Shown here: in pieces, positions 63,912 to 64,000 of the stretch | Position numbering within the stretch: position 1 is the first letter of the stretch | Layout: each line of letters starts with the position of its first letter | Assembly: GCA_047967505.1 (NCBI GenBank) | Contig: CM106539.1 | Strand: one strand, 5' to 3' | Source of the DNA: Dipteris shenzhenensis | Lineage: Eukaryota > Polypodiophyta > Polypodiopsida > Gleicheniales | DNA: 64,000 nucleotides | Notes under the pieces: model-generated | What the model was told of the DNA's origin: nothing | Databases searched by the model: none | What the model saw: the letters and a program-made list of their open reading frames with translations, nothing else | Made by a program: the position numbers and the translations under genes

Positions 63912-64000
63912 CCATGTGGCACATGGGTTGCGTAGATTTGTTGCACAGCACAGGTGCTAGAACTCCGAAAGAGACTGTGCAATAGTGGGGGGGTTAGTTA
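63912..64000. other. Right flank of copy V
   Basis: Only 89 bp remain, starting gccatgtggcacatggg; nothing recognisable. Confidence 0.4.

Overview
This window is nuclear DNA of a land plant, most likely a seed plant. The evidence is an intact, spliced class III (secretory) peroxidase gene, plant-type CCCTAAA interstitial telomere repeats, plant CACTA (En/Spm) transposase genes with GT-AG introns, and Ty3/gypsy debris. I cannot name the species. Base composition, repeat load and the near absence of host genes suggest repeat-rich, probably heterochromatic sequence. The peroxidase is the only convincing host gene.

Layout. 1-780: 3' end of a decayed unknown gene. 1231-4262: a 187-bp satellite; its last units have part of the monomer replaced by telomere-like repeats. 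4262-4800: a duplicated block with GA microsatellites. 4991-6882 (-): a decayed gene with a clean RING-H2 finger. 7800-10272: AT-rich tandem repeats, an array of 16-18 bp perfect palindromes, and an ATATGCTAAT-like micro-repeat array. 10273-21406: two nested CACTA-like elements (copy 0 containing copy I). 22262-29299: copy II, the best preserved element. 29303-31760: non-genic. 32039-34693: the peroxidase, with an insertion in intron 3. 34825-35619: gypsy LTR and integrase debris. From 35617: an older CACTA element with canonical ends, invaded by copy III (36224-43589) and copy IV (43695 to about 48611, then a 252-bp scrap at 55514). 48612-55513: diverged tandem arrays. 56363-63908: copy V.

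The main discovery is the family of six CACTA-like elements. All carry a tnp2-type transposase gene of eight exons and, divergently transcribed from it, a TnpA-like gene of three exons. Their ends read CACAACAA[G/C]ACAAAGCA rather than the textbook CACTA. Three-base target duplications can be read directly for four copies (TAA, TTT, ACA, GTG) and inferred for a fifth (CTC). The GCGTCTAT/ATAGACGC motif that fills both subterminal regions also forms two blocks inside each element, around the divergent promoter region between the two genes. This suggests the DNA-binding partner could control both transposition and its own promoters.

Only copy II keeps both genes open after splicing: 1120 aa for the tnp2-type protein and 266 aa for a 5'-shortened TnpA-like protein. 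Its transposase lacks four residues (V-Y-L-E) present in the other copies, so its activity is uncertain. All other copies carry visible stop codons, frameshifts or deletions.
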